Shown here: one piece after another, positions 43,764 to 55,036 of the stretch
How positions within the stretch are numbered: the stretch's first letter is position 1
Layout: the number at the start of each line of letters is the position of its first letter
Origin: Batkoa obscura
Lineage: Eukaryota; Entomophthoromycota; Entomophthoromycetes; Entomophthorales; Batkoaceae
Reading direction: 5' to 3'
NCBI GenBank assembly: GCA_030770535.1
Contig: JASVEC010000005.1
Coordinates: 434,001 to 498,000 of the forward strand
DNA length: 64,000 bases
Position numbers and translations under genes: made by a program
Notes under the pieces: generated by a model
Seen by the model: only the letters and a program-made list of their open reading frames with translations
Databases searched by the model: none
What the model was told of the DNA's origin: nothing

Positions 43764-44225
43764 TGTGAAATATTGCTTTATTAGCTCTCGGATTGATTAT
43801 AACACCAATCACTTAAGTTGTTGTATTCTCAAGTTCAAACACAATCAATTCAGAGTCCCTTATTTTGATTTGCTGCGAGAATTTATAACTTCATATTGCA
43901 AACAATATTATCCTCTCGTTTTGATATCCATACTTATTGGAGTATAAAAGAGATTCTTCAATATGATAACTCGAGGCTTTTTAACTGAATTACTCCCTGA
44001 TATCGTACTATTAATAAAGCCATTAAGTCTTTCTGACAACATCTTACGTAGATTTTACAGTAGTATTGTCTATTCTATTTGTTTTACATAGTTCATAACT
44101 TACTACGTATTATTCTTATTCATTTAAGTCTATCTTAGTTACATAAACTAAGACCGTTCGACTCAAGGCAAGTTAATCAACCAAGAACTGTTTTTAACTC
44201 CTATCACTGAGTACCAACTTTCACA
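43764..44225 (-). mobile_element. Solo-LTR-like repeat, copy 6 (462 bp)
   Basis: TGTGAAATATTG...CAACTTTCACA, opposite orientation to copy 5 and very similar to copy 4. Flanked by TAGT at 43760-43763 and 44226-44229. Non-coding. Confidence 0.68.
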
Positions 44226-44880
44226 TAGTAAATTAATTAAACTTTACAATAATCTAATTTCAAATAGTTAAAAAAATAATCTATTATAATTAGTAATTAT
44301 AGCTGTATAAGTAAATAGCACTACAAACTTTTAATTGCAATATGAGAATAAAATGTTTAAACTTGTTTTAAAATAAGATAATAAAAACTTAAGCTTATAA
44401 ATCAGTATAAATACCTAAAACAATTCGTTTGATAATTGATAAAAATATTTCTTAATCTATCACCTTTTTCATTTTTTAAGTACTATTTAGACATAAATTT
44501 TTTTAATAAAGTTTTAAGATGAAAAAATATCTCTTAATAATTATATAAAAATTATTAATAAATAGGCAAATTTTTTATTTTTGCATTAATTTATAAGCTA
44601 ATTTATATTATTAAATAAAATTTATTATATATATTTAGATATGTTTAAATTATTTTTTGTTTTTTTGTTACAGAAAAAGTTTGATTAAATGTATAAAATA
44701 AGATTAAAATTTATATCATATCTAATAGAAAATATGTTTTTATAATTGATTTAATAATAAATAAAAAGCGGAATTTAATTTAACCAAGTATTTAAAAAAC
44801 AAGCAAAATTAATAAAATTAAAACGAGGATATTTCAATGATTAACTTTTTGAAAAAAATAACAAATAAACAAAAGCTGTA
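44226..44880. other. Non-coding stretch with a decayed MITE
   Basis: AT-rich spacer. At about 44450-44535 the sequence CACCTTTTTCATTTTTTAAG followed by TACTATTTAGAC and a final AAAAAATATCTC resembles a worn 98-bp MITE. Nothing else supported. Confidence 0.4.
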
Positions 44881-44962
44881 TAGTGCCAATGAGGTTTGAG
44901 CCCACGCCTTTTTCGAGAGCGCAACTTAAGTGCGCCGCCTTAGGCCACTCAGCCATAACACT
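44881..44962 (-). tRNA. trnL-UAA: tRNA-Leu (anticodon UAA)
   Basis: 82 nt on the minus strand. Acceptor AGTGTTA pairs with TGGCACT over seven positions with two G-U pairs, and the discriminator is A. The D arm GCTGAGTGGCCTAAGGC is typical of leucine tRNAs. The anticodon stem is GCGCA/TGCGC with loop CTTAAGT, giving anticodon TAA, followed by a long class II variable arm and the T arm GTGGG-CTCAAAC-CTCAT. No intron. A TTTT run follows shortly downstream as a likely Pol III stop. Reads UUA codons, the commonest Leu codon in this AT-rich window. Confidence 0.93.
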
Positions 44963-45178
44963 TTGACAGTTGGATCCTTAACTTGTCGATAAAAGTTTTA
45001 ACTCGTATCAATCTCCATCCTTGTATTTATCCCATAAATTTCAATCAATTTTCGAATAATCCGAATTCTAATAAAAATCAAATCACTTAAAATTCTAATA
45101 AAAAATTCAATATTAAAGCCTATTCTTTGACTAAAGGAATTTTCAATAGAAAAATAAATAGATAAAAGCCAACAAAAA

Positions 45179-48100
45179 ATGCCAAAGAAAGCATTAGATC
45201 AAAGGATACCAACATTAATTAAAAACAATGTACAAAAAAGAGAACGTAGTATGTTTGTTATTGTTGGAGATAGAGGGAAGGATCAAGTAAGTTGGCATTT
45301 AAGTTTACTTTATAAAATGAGATGAAATAAAATGTTTACTTATTAATTGATTTTTTAATAATAATAGGTAGTTAACTTACATTGGTTATTATCCCAAACG
45401 AAAGTAGCAACAAGACCAAATGTTTTATGGTGTTATAAAAAAGAGTTAGGGTTTACTAGGTAAGTTAATAATATTCACACTCCTCCTACTCACAACTTCA
45501 AGTCCCTAATATGATATTAACTAACTCCTCCCCCCTTTTTAGTCATCGTAAAAAACGAGAACAAAAAATTAAACGAGAAGTAAAAAAAGGAATCCGAGAA
45601 ATCAATACCGAAGATCCATTTGAGTTATTTATTTCAGTTACCAATATAAGATATACTTATTATAAAGAATCTCATAAAATTTTGGGTAATACTTATGGGA
45701 TGTGTGTGTTACAGGTGAGTTTAAACTATCAAAAAAGCGTATAAAAATAAAAAAGAATAAAGCTAATGATGACTTAATTTATTTAGGATTTCGAAGCTTT
45801 GACCCCAAATTTATTAGCTAGAACTATTGAAACGGTAGAAGGTGGGGGTATAGTTGTACTTCTTTTACGTACTATGAAATCCTTGAAGCAATTGTATACG
45901 ATGTCTATGGTAAGTTTAAAATAAGTTAATACAAAAATAGGATTTAACTTTGAACTAGGATGTTCATTCCCGTTATAGAACTGAAGCACATGATGATGTC
46001 ACCAATCGATTTAACGAAAGATTTATATTATCATTAGGAGCGAGTGAAAGTTGTTTAGTAGTAGATGATGAATTAAATGTACTACCCATTTCAGCAGCTA
46101 AAAATATCACAGCATTACCATCAGAATATAGTTTAAAAGATTCTGAAAGAGAAGAAGAATTAAAAGAATTGAAAGAATCTTTAATAGATACTCAACCTAT
46201 TGGCACTTTAATTAATAATTGTTGTACTTATGACCAAGCAAAAGCATTATTAACTTTTGTGGATGGTATCAGTGAAAAAAGTTTACGTAGTACAGTTACT
46301 TTAACTGCTGGTCGTGGTCGTGGTAAATCAGCTTCTTTAGGTATTGCTATATCGGCAGCAGTTGCATATGGATATTCCAATATATTTGTAACTTCCCCAC
46401 ATCCAGATAATTTAAAAACATTATTTGAATTTATATTTAAAGGATTTGATTCCTTAGGTTATACTGAACATTTAGATTATGATATAATACAATCAACTAA
46501 TCCAGATTTTAATAAAGCCATTGTTAGAGTTAATATCTTTCGTCAACATCGTCAAACTATTCAATATATCCAACCACAAGATCATAAAACATTAGCACAA
46601 GCAGAACTATTAGTTATCGATGAAGCAGCAGCTATTCCATTACCAATTGTTAAAGATTTGTTAGGACCTTATTTAGTATTTATGGCATCTACTATTAATG
46701 GTTATGAAGGTACAGGTAGATCCTTATCATTAAAATTAATTCAACAATTAAGAGAGGAAAGTATTGGATTTAACGGTAAAAAATCAAATGATATTATAAC
46801 AAGTCATGGCGAAGTAATGAATCGAGATAATAAATCAAATAAATTGATAGATGATAGTTTAAATGTATCTTCAGGTGGTAGATCTTTAAGAGAAATTAAA
46901 TTAGAAGAACCAATTAGATATGCTCCTAATGATCCAATCGAATCTTGGTTAAATAAATTACTATGTTTAGATTCAACTGTATCAAATAAAAACATATCAG
47001 GTTGTCCACATCCAAAAGATTGTGAATTATATTATGTTAATAGAGATACTTTATTTTCTTATCATTCAATATCCGAAACGTTTTTACAAAGGATGATGTC
47101 ATTATATGTTGCTAGTCATTATAAAAACTCACCTAATGATTTACAATTAATGTCGGATGCACCAGCTCATCATTTATTTGTATTATTACCACCTATAAAT
47201 AATAATGTAAATACTTTGCCAGATCCATTATGTGTAATTCAAGTTTGTTTAGAAGGTCAAATATCAAAACAATCTGTATTGAATTCATTATCTAGAGGTA
47301 TTAGAGCTGCAGGTGATTTAGTTCCTTGGTTAATTTCACAACAATATCAAGATGATGATTTTGCTTCTTTATCTGGAGCTAGAATTGTCAGAATTGCTAC
47401 TCATCCAGATTATGTTAAAATGGGCTATGGAGGTAGAGCTATTGAATTATTAAATGAATATTACAATAATCAATTTTTAAATTTGGATGAAACTATTAAT
47501 ATAAATCAAACTATTATCCCTAAAGTAACAGACGAAGAAATTCAACAAAGTGATTTAAAAAAAGATTTAATTAAAATTAAAGATCCTCGTAAAATGCCAC
47601 CTTTATTATTAAAATTGAGTGAAATACCACCACAACCTATTCATTATTTAGGTGTATCTTATGGATTAACTCCTCAATTAAATAAATTTTGGAAAAAGAA
47701 TGGCTTCGTTCCAGTTTATATTAGACAAACTCCAAATGAATTAACTGGGGAACATACTTGTGTTATGGTAAAACCATTAAAAGATAGGAAAGATTTAATT
47801 ACTAAATGTAATAAAAATTGGGACAAAGAATTTTCAAAAGGTAAGAAAGAAACAACAATTATGACTATAATTATAATATATTGTTTATTAATATATATTT
47901 TTTAGATTTCCATAAACGATTTATTAATTTATTATCTTATCAATTTTCTACATTCCCTTCAATCTTAGCTTTAAGTATCATGGAAGCAGCTTATCCATCG
48001 AATGAAGAAATTCCAGCAATAACAAAAAAAGAAATTGAATATTGCTTTACTTCATATGATCTAAAGAGATTAGAATCTTATTCTAATAATTTATTAGATT

Positions 48101-48822
48101 ATCATGTTATTATGGATTTAATTCCTTCTATTGCTGTCAATTATTTTACTCATAAATTACAAGGATGTAAATTATCTGGAGTACAAGCTTCTATTTTACT
48201 CTCTATTGGTTTACAGCATAAAGATATTGAAATTGTATCCAAAGAATTGAACTTACCAGTTAGTCAATTATTGGCATTATTTGCTAAAAGTATCAAAAAA
48301 TGTTCCATGTATTTTAGAGAAATTTTAACGACTTCTGTAATTGAAGAAAATCCTAATTTACAACCAAAAAGTTTAACGGAGAAAGAAAGTAAAGATGGAA
48401 AAAAAGATTTACTAGACGATGCTCAATGGGATGCTTTAGATAATGAAGCTTTAGATCAAGAATTGGATAATGAAGGTAAACAAAAATTAAATCAATTAAG
48501 AGAAAGACAAAAAGAATTTTTAAATGCTATGGATTTAGGAAAGTAAGTTAAATTATTATATTTACTGTACATAACAAAATGCTGATACTAATATTTTATT
48601 TTTATTTTCTATTTTAGATATGAAATCAAAGTCGGAGATAATGAACTTAAAGAAGCAGAAAGTAAAGCTAAATCAACAGCAAGTGTAGTTTCAATTTCAA
48701 AAAAAAGGAATCAAGATAATAAATTTGATGGCTTAGCGAATAAAATTGCTAAAAGCAATACACCTAATCCTCAAGGTCAGCCAAGAAATAAGAATAATAA
48801 AAAGGCAAAGATTAGAAAGTAG
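45179..48822 (+). CDS. KRE33: RNA cytidine acetyltransferase Kre33/NAT10 (7 exons)
   Basis: Nucleolar ATP-dependent acetyltransferase that makes N4-acetylcytidine in 18S rRNA and tRNA and is needed for small-subunit assembly. Exons 45179-45286, 45368-45459, 45543-45714, 45787-45909, 45959-47840, 47906-48542 and 48618-48822 are in phase (1072 aa, normal for the family). The N terminus MPKKALDQRIPTLIKNNV is family-typical. Walker A-like TAGRGRGKSAS lies at about 282-292 and VIDEAAAIPLP is the Walker B region. The GNAT part contains ARIVRIATHPDYVKMGYGGR, and KFWKKNGFVPVYIRQTPNELTG follows. The C-terminal domain ends in a Lys/Asn-rich tail typical of nucleolar proteins. Well conserved throughout. 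Confidence 0.95.
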
Positions 48823-49148
48823 AACAGTGAAGAAAAGTGAAGGGGATAAAGGACATGAAATAAAGTTATAGAGCTATTTTTTATTTACTAGTATTTTTTA
48901 AATATTTTGTGTATGTTTTTATGTTGAGTGATTTTATATTTTGAGTTTTTGAGAAATTAACTTAATTTATAAAATGAATTAAATAAAGTGATAAATTAAA
49001 AAATAGATAGGGTTACTGTACACATTTGTATAAAGCTCTCCATTTTTTTGTTGTCATATATATATAGCATATATATAAATTTGGATTATAGTTATGATGT
49101 ATATATGTAACAAAGATGTTTGGTGGATTAGATTTTAAATTGATTAAA
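48823..49148. other. Intergenic stretch after KRE33
   Basis: Holds short TATATA alternations near 49058-49078. No gene. Confidence 0.4.
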
Positions 49149-49235
49149 TAGGGTTGTCTTTTGGTTTTGAGGTTTTGACCGCTTTTTAAGTGCTATTAAG
49201 TTGAAAAATTTAATGAAATTCTTACAAAAAACAAG
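49149..49235 (+). mobile_element. 98-bp MITE, decayed copy
   Basis: GTTGTCTTTTGGTTTTG start, central TTTTTAAGTGCTATTAAGTTG, and the 3' ATTCTTACAAAAAACA are recognisable. The tips are lost. Confidence 0.5.
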
Positions 49236-49257
49236 AGCAAATGTAAAATAAGTATAT

Positions 49258-49352
49258 GAGGATGTATTCTTTTGTTTAAAAATTTTGCTAACAATCTTTC
49301 CACTGAAATAGCGCTTAAAAAATGGAAGTGATGAAATTAAAAAAACAACCTC
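49258..49352 (-). mobile_element. 98-bp MITE copy with ATAT duplication
   Basis: 95 bp, GAGGATGT...CAACCTC, flanked by ATAT at 49254-49257 and 49353-49356. Confidence 0.8.
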
Positions 49353-49417
49353 ATATTCATTTTTGGCTGGATTTGTTTTTTTGGGCAATTCCCTTGTTTT
49401 CAATTAATATATTATTT

Positions 49418-49513
49418 GAAGATGTATTTTTTTGTTTAAGAATTTTACTAACAATCTTTCCGCTCAAATAGCGCTTAAAAAATGGAAAAAGTAATGAAAC
49501 CAAAAACATTCTC
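49418..49513 (-). mobile_element. 98-bp MITE copy
   Basis: 96 bp, GAAGATGT...ACATTCTC with intact central CGCTCAAATAGCG. Flanks ATTT and ATTC differ at one base. It lies only 85 bp before the MED31 start codon. Confidence 0.8.
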
Positions 49514-49597
49514 ATTCCTTAAATTCATTTTAATATTTGAATTTTCTTGAATTTTTGAATTTAAAAAAAATTCTTGTTTATTTATCCATACTATAGT

Positions 49598-50122
49598 ATG
49601 AATGTGGAAGAATTACAAATAGATCAACGATTTACCGCAGAACTGGAGTTTGTTTCTAGTTTATCCAATCCTTGGTATATTAATTGTAAGTTAAATTCAA
49701 TATAAATTTAGTAAAATACAAAAAAGAGAAAGTTGATTAATAACTATTAATTTGTTTTAGTTCTATCTCAACAAGACTATTTTCAAGAAGAAGAATTTAT
49801 CAATTATTTGGATTATTTATTATACTGGAAGCAACAACCTTATTGTCAATATGTTAAGTAAGCTTTTTTATTTTTTTATCCATTTCCATTGATATCAATG
49901 TTCACCATTATCTTTTACTTTTATAGTTATCCCATCGCATTCTATTTTTTAGATTTATTACAAAATCGCAGTTTTCGGGAATCAATTCATCTCCAAGAGA
50001 ACGTTGTGTTTTTACATGAAAAACAATATTATCATTGGTTATATAATAAAAGAGCAAAATTTATTATTCAAGAAATGGAAGAAGGAAAAGATGTAAAAGA
50101 AAGTAAAGAAACATTGGAATAA
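49598..50122 (+). CDS. MED31: Mediator subunit 31 (3 exons)
   Basis: Small middle-module subunit of the Mediator complex, required for RNA polymerase II transcription in the nucleus (Soh1 in yeast). Exons 49598-49685, 49761-49857 and 49927-50122 give 126 aa, the usual length. The whole protein is the SOH1 domain: RFTAELEFVSSLSNPWYIN, then FLSQQDYFQEEEFINYLDYL, LYWKQQPYCQYVNYPIAFY, and LDLLQNRSFRE. The C-terminal region is short and charged. Two MITEs lie just upstream, the nearest ending 85 bp before the ATG, so the core promoter may overlap repeat DNA. Confidence 0.95.
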
Positions 50123-50275
50123 AAGGACTAATTTATTTTTATTTTTGAATTTTATTACTAAATTTTATTAAAAAAGTAAGTGTGTACTTTTTCACACAAT
50201 TCAATATGTATTTCAGTATTAACTTAAGTTTTAATTCGCCTTTTAACTACTCCTCGTTATTGGATTAGAATGAAA

Positions 50276-51583
50276 TTATTCGGGATGCATCAACTCGTAC
50301 ATCAATAGATTTAAGTTTTCCAAAGGATTACTTAATGTGGTTGTAGTTAAATTTATCGTATTTAAAAGCTAAAAATTTATATAAATAAATTAGTAAATGT
50401 TTAAAGTTAAATTACCTGTTCAACATTTTTATTAAATAAAAAAGTGGCTGTTTGAAAATCTTTTGGATTAATTTTCCTTTTTAAGTATAAGGGAAACCTA
50501 AAATTAAATATTAAAAATTAGTTCTTTATTATCTATTGTATGAATAAACACTTACACTTGCATACCTTCTAATATCAATGGGTTTGTGATCGTTGTCTCT
50601 GAGCCAAAAACTGTAATAGGAAAACACAGATCCACATTTAAATACATAGCCAAACAATTAACTAATTGAGCTAAATAACCCAACGCAATATTTAAGTTTT
50701 GATGGTTCACTTCTTTTATGACACAACAAGGGTAAGCAAAGTGATTAAAATATATAACTTTTAAATAATATTATGACTATTTCTATATTGAAATTTTACT
50801 ATAAAGTTTTATAAAGTATATTTACCTGAATCTAAAGGTATTTTGATAGTGATGTCTCGTATCGTATATATGTTTGTCGAGTTAGAACACTGTAAATGTT
50901 AAGGGTTATGTGGGTTTGATGAAAGGGATATATGAATGCTTACTTTTTCTATGGGAAAAATCGAGTGTAATTCATTAATTAAAATTTTCCTCCTTTGTTT
51001 TAACATTCTAATTTGGTCTAAGTTTAATATACTATTTTTTTAAAAAAAGAAATATTTATTAGTTTAATAAATAAAACCATATAAAAAAATTACTGAGTTT
51101 GTTCTAAAACAATATTTTGATCTGATAAATTAAAACGATGTTTATTTAACAATGTTTTATTCCTATCTAAAGCTTCTTTTTTTGTCTGATTTTTTTCGGT
51201 CAACTTTTCCTTATATTCACTTTGTTTTTCGATCTCTTGAATTACTTTTAATATACTTTCTTTCTTTTGATCAATCCTTTGTTTTATCCTGGAGATTGAA
51301 TCCTATATGTGTTTTCTTAAATTCAATTATTAATAGTTTACTTATCTTTTTAAATTACCAATAACTTTAACTGTTTTAAATCAATTCTATTATCTTCTAA
51401 TAATACTTGCTGAACTTCTTTTTCTTTTTGTAGCATACTTTTACTCAACTTAATAACTAGTTTAATAAAATGTAAAGATAAAATAAATTACTTTAACGCA
51501 TCTTCTAAGGAATAAGAAACACTATCATGACCCATCGTTACTGGTTTAAAATATTTTAGTTGTGCCTTTTGTTTTGAATTCAT
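50276..51583 (-). CDS. UVRAG/Vps38/Atg14-like autophagy or sorting subunit (8 exons)
   Basis: Likely the variable subunit of the class III phosphatidylinositol 3-kinase complex (Vps34-Vps15-Vps30), acting on endosomes (Vps38/UVRAG) or autophagosome precursors (Atg14). Exons on the minus strand: 51492-51583, 51359-51443, 51094-51302, 50944-51031, 50826-50889, 50556-50757, 50416-50497 and 50276-50368 (304 aa). A long coiled coil of Lys/Glu/Gln heptads fills about residues 30-160. The C-terminal BARA2-like part has the family pattern ALGYLAQLVNCLAMYLNV followed by a Pro-Ile strand and NPLENLNLLMYELMHPE. The second exon's acceptor (TTGAG) is the least certain junction. Fairly short for the family. 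UVRAG versus Atg14 cannot be decided from sequence alone. Confidence 0.7.
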
Positions 51584-52050
51584 TTTTATTATTATAAATA
51601 ATTTTATTGAAAAAATGAGTTCATTAAAATTGTAATTATTGACAAGTGTAATCGTTGCAGAAAGTAGAATTTATGCTCCTTTTGATAAGAATTATTTAGC
51701 GGGAATAAAATTAATTATTATTGTTGATAAAAAAATAAAAAGGCGTTATTTTATATTATTTAAATACCGGATTAAATCTACATAATTAAATTATTCAATA
51801 TAAAAACAGTTTTAGGTATATAGAAAATAAAGCCAACACTCTAATAACATAACAATACATAATAACTCAAATTTAAAATCCTAATAGCCACCAACTGATT
51901 AATTCTCCACTCATAAAAAGAACGCAAAAAATAACCCACTAATCCATGATTTCATTTGCTAAAATTACGTAGAAACTGAAAACTCAATTGAAGGTGGCAA
52001 CTAATTAAAAAAAGATAGATTTCATTTTTTTTTAAAAACAACTTTACAAA
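51584..52050. other. Divergent promoter region
   Basis: 467 bp shared upstream region of the UVRAG-like gene (minus) and VMA4 (plus). AT-rich, no clear TATA box or other element identified. Confidence 0.4.
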
Positions 52051-53096
52051 ATGGCTTCAACTCGTGCTTTAAATGATGAAGAAGTATATGCTGAAATGAG
52101 AAAGATGGTGAGTTTAATTATTATATTAGGACGAGTTAGGGATTAAAACATCTAATTTTAGATTGCTTTCATTAAACAAGAAGCCTTAGAAAAAGCTAGA
52201 GAAATTAAAGTTAAGGTAGATATTATTAAAATTTTCAAATAAGAGATGTTAATTTCCATTTTTAAGGCCGATGAAGAATTCAATATTGAAAAGGTAAATC
52301 CCCATGTTTAAAAATAAGAGCCGTAATTGACCTTCTTATTTAGGCCAAGATTGTACGTCAAGAGTCAATTAACATTGAGTCTGTATTTGAGCGTAAAACC
52401 AAACAAGTAGAAGTTGAAAAGATTATGTAAGGAACATAAAAAGTTGATTAAAAAAGTTGATAATGAATTAATTTAATTAGCGCCAAGTCCACTTTAACAA
52501 ACAAGTCACGTCTTGAAGTACTAGGGGAAAGACAAAGTTTACTTAATGAACTTTTTGAAACCGCTGGTGAAAAACTTAAAGCTATACCACAAGATAAAGA
52601 AAAATACACAGCTTTTTTAAATGACTTGGTTTTACAAGTAAGCTTTATTATTTTCAATAGCTTATAAATTGATTATTAAAATTTAGGGTTTCTATCAACT
52701 TATGGAAGAAAATGTAACCATTGCTTGTCGTGAAAGTGATATTGATTTAGTCAAACAAGCTTCTGAACACGCTTCTAAGATCTTTGAAGAACAATTTAAT
52801 TACCCTGTTAAAGTTGAAATCGATAGCTATTATTTACCAGCTGACAGGTAACTCTCATAGATAAAATATATAGTAACTATATTAAGTTATTTTTCAGTAA
52901 TGGTGGTATCATTTTATCATGCCTCAATGGTAAAATTAAAGTTGAAAATACTTTAGAATCTCGTTTAGAACAATTAAAAGAACAAGTAAGTTTATTTTGT
53001 TTATAAGCTAATTTTGTTAATTTAACTGCTTAGATGTTACCCCAAATCCGTTACTCTTTGTTTGGTCCTTCCCCAAATCGTAAATTCTATAACTAA
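52051..53096 (+). CDS. VMA4: V-type proton ATPase subunit E (8 exons)
   Basis: Peripheral stalk subunit E of the vacuolar H+-ATPase, pairing with subunit G to hold the V1 catalytic head. Exons 52051-52107, 52162-52215, 52267-52293, 52344-52426, 52481-52637, 52687-52847, 52898-52985 and 53034-53096 give 229 aa, the normal length. The N-terminal half is a charged helix (MRKMIAFIKQEALEKAREIK, ADEEFNIEK) and the C-terminal globular domain holds CRESDIDLVKQA, then NGGIILSCLNGKIKVENTLE and RLEQLKEQMLPQIRYSLFG. Exon 3 is only 27 nt. Intron density is high for such a short gene. Convergent with the mitochondrial IF3 gene (209 bp between stops). Confidence 0.95.
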
Positions 53097-53305
53097 TACA
53101 CTTTATTAAATGGGTTTTCTATATCATTAAGTTTTATTTGATTTTGCTTTTCAAGTAAACGGATTTATTTTAATTAAAGTCTTTTTCAATTAACATAGAG
53201 AATAATAAGTCTAATAAGTAAAAGGTTATTTTTATATAAAAAATGATATCATGAAAATTATCCAAGTATAAAAAATTAAAATACATAATTTAAAATGATA
53301 ACAAT

Positions 53306-54013
53306 CTATAATTCTTTTTTATTTTCTTCAACTTTCTCCTTAGCCTTCTCCTTTTTAAGTTTAAATGTGACATAGCCTTCACCTTCGATAATACTTGGAG
53401 GTTTATGGGTGGTAGCGATAGGTTCTAACAAGGCACAAACTTTAGCTAAATACTCTTTAACCTTTGGTTCTTCCAACTTTAATTTTTTCTTATTTCTTGT
53501 GGATCCAGACACTTGAAACTGAGCTAAATTCCCTTTTTGAAGGCATTTTTTAGCCAAATTAACCTTAGTATTAAGATCATGCTCACCAATTAATATAGAT
53601 AATTTAAATTCTTTAAGTGAAATACTATTTTGTTTTTTATTTGCTTGTAATTGTTTTTCCCTTTCATATAATTGTTTAATATTATAAATTCGACAGATTG
53701 GATTTTCAGAGTTATCTAATTGCATTAATACATGGGTAGTTAAATCCATTTCTTTCAGTATTTTCCATACCGGTTTGATACCTTGCTTTTGTCCTTCGGC
53801 ATCAATAAGCTGTACATATTTACTTTGTATTTCTTGATTTCGTGGTCTTCTACCTTCTTTTTGTTTCTTTTGAACTGGCTTATCTGGCGTTGTATACGTT
53901 AAAAAGCCCCTCTTTGTCTCTTGTTGAAGCGAATTAATGGCTAATTGGTTTAGCCTTGGATAAAAGTTAAGTAACGAATTTGCTTGTTTGAAGGTTGCTA
54001 TTAAAGATCTCAT
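53306..54013 (-). CDS. AIM23: Mitochondrial translation initiation factor IF-3
   Basis: Binds the mitochondrial small ribosomal subunit and promotes fMet-tRNA selection and subunit dissociation. 235 aa, one exon. A basic, Ser/Thr-containing N terminus of about 45 residues looks like a mitochondrial presequence. The IF-3 N domain starts at RRPRNQEIQSKYVQLIDAEG and continues with GIKPVWKILKEMDLTTHVLM. The C domain has EFKLSILIGEHDLNTKVNLA followed by KKCLQKGNLAQFQV, the hallmark of IF-3 C. The C-terminal Lys/Glu-rich extension is typical of mitochondrial forms. Yeast AIM23 is the functional equivalent, so the symbol is given by family role. Confidence 0.85.
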   Translation of the reverse strand: MRSLIATFKQANSLLNFYPRLNQLAINSLQQETKRGFLTYTTPDKPVQKKQKEGRRPRNQEIQSKYVQLIDAEGQKQGIKPVWKILKEMDLTTHVLMQLDNSENPICRIYNIKQLYEREKQLQANKKQNSISLKEFKLSILIGEHDLNTKVNLAKKCLQKGNLAQFQVSGSTRNKKKLKLEEPKVKEYLAKVCALLEPIATTHKPPSIIEGEGYVTFKLKKEKAKEKVEENKKEL

Positions 54014-54202
54014 TTATTGTTAAGAAAAAAAGTTTGAGCTTGTTGATATTTTTTTATTAGTTGCTTATACTTTGAGTTTTATTGGCTATAAAAGTGAGTG
54101 ACTAAAATTTTTAAATAATCAGATAAAAATAAGAATTTTATGTAACACGTAGATATCAAGGGAAAAATTCATATAATCAAGATGCATGGATTAAATTTTA
54201 TT

Positions 54203-55036
54203 TTAAACTAAATGTTTTGAAAAGAAAGTGGCTGTAATATTGATAGCATCAGTAGCAAGCTTACGGTTTTCTTCATTTGTAAAGTCACCTCTAGCAGCTG
54301 CAAACCCATGAAAAGTTTGAGTAAACTCATGTTTTTCAGATTGAGTAAGGGCTGAAGGTTTAATTTGATCAAAGAAAGGAATCTATAAAATATGTTATAT
54401 ATATTATTATAAATTAATAAATTAAATTTACAATTTCAGATTCATCTTTAGTGGGAATAAATAAAAATGGATAATTGATCTCTTTAAAATCTTGCTCAGT
54501 AAGAGCAGCTGGATGGAGAGCGGCACCAGCTTTAAAGATAGGCTCAGAAAGCTTAAGAGCTTCAACTACCATTTTACCGCCCCAACAGAATCCAATGATA
54601 CCAGTTTGATCTTTTTTAGTGTCAATATTAAGGTGTTTAATTAAAACTTGTAAGTCTTTATAAACCCTATTTTCCCAATTGTTATCAACAAACCCCCATT
54701 GTTTAAGCTCTTGATAACTAATTAACAATAAATAAATAAATATTACTTTGTCATTATAATAAATAGTTACTTCTTAGGTGGAAAATTATCTAAAGACCAA
54801 GGTTTTCCACGGAAAAAATCAGGAACGATTACTCTATAACCAGCTTGGGATAAAAGATCTACGAATTGAAGGGTGTTGTTATGGAACCCAAAAATATCAT
54901 AGCAACAAAAGATGGTTTTTTTGTGTTCGTCCCCAATGATGTAATATTCAAAATCTTCTACTTTGGCTTTATTTCCCTTTGGTTCATAGCTTGAAACTAC
55001 AGGTGGCAAGGTACAACATGCTTTTGGAATCGACAT
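54203..55036 (-). CDS. Dienelactone-hydrolase-family protein E (3 exons)
   Basis: 243 aa from exons 54771-55036, 54432-54717 and 54203-54382 on the minus strand. N terminus MSIPKACCTLPPV; nucleophile Cys in GFCWGGK; acid region IPTKDESEI; catalytic His in FHGFAAARGDF near the C terminus, which ends SKHLV. Same intron positions as A-D. It stands 35 kb from the other copies, within the conserved gene block, and is not close in sequence to B-D, so it may be the ancestral housekeeping member from which the accessory copies came (inference). Cytosolic hydrolase of small esters or lactones; substrate unknown. Confidence 0.9.

Noticed and set aside
43729-43947. Frames at 1405-1590, 2616-2804 and 43729-43947 with related peptides (YCFISSRIDYN and similar)
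   Set aside because: All lie within copies of the LTR-like repeat and reflect repeat sequence, not genes.
42848-44225. One large fold-back element with long inverted ends
   Set aside because: Copy 6 has its own 4-bp flanking repeat, so the inverted arrangement is better explained by two insertions.
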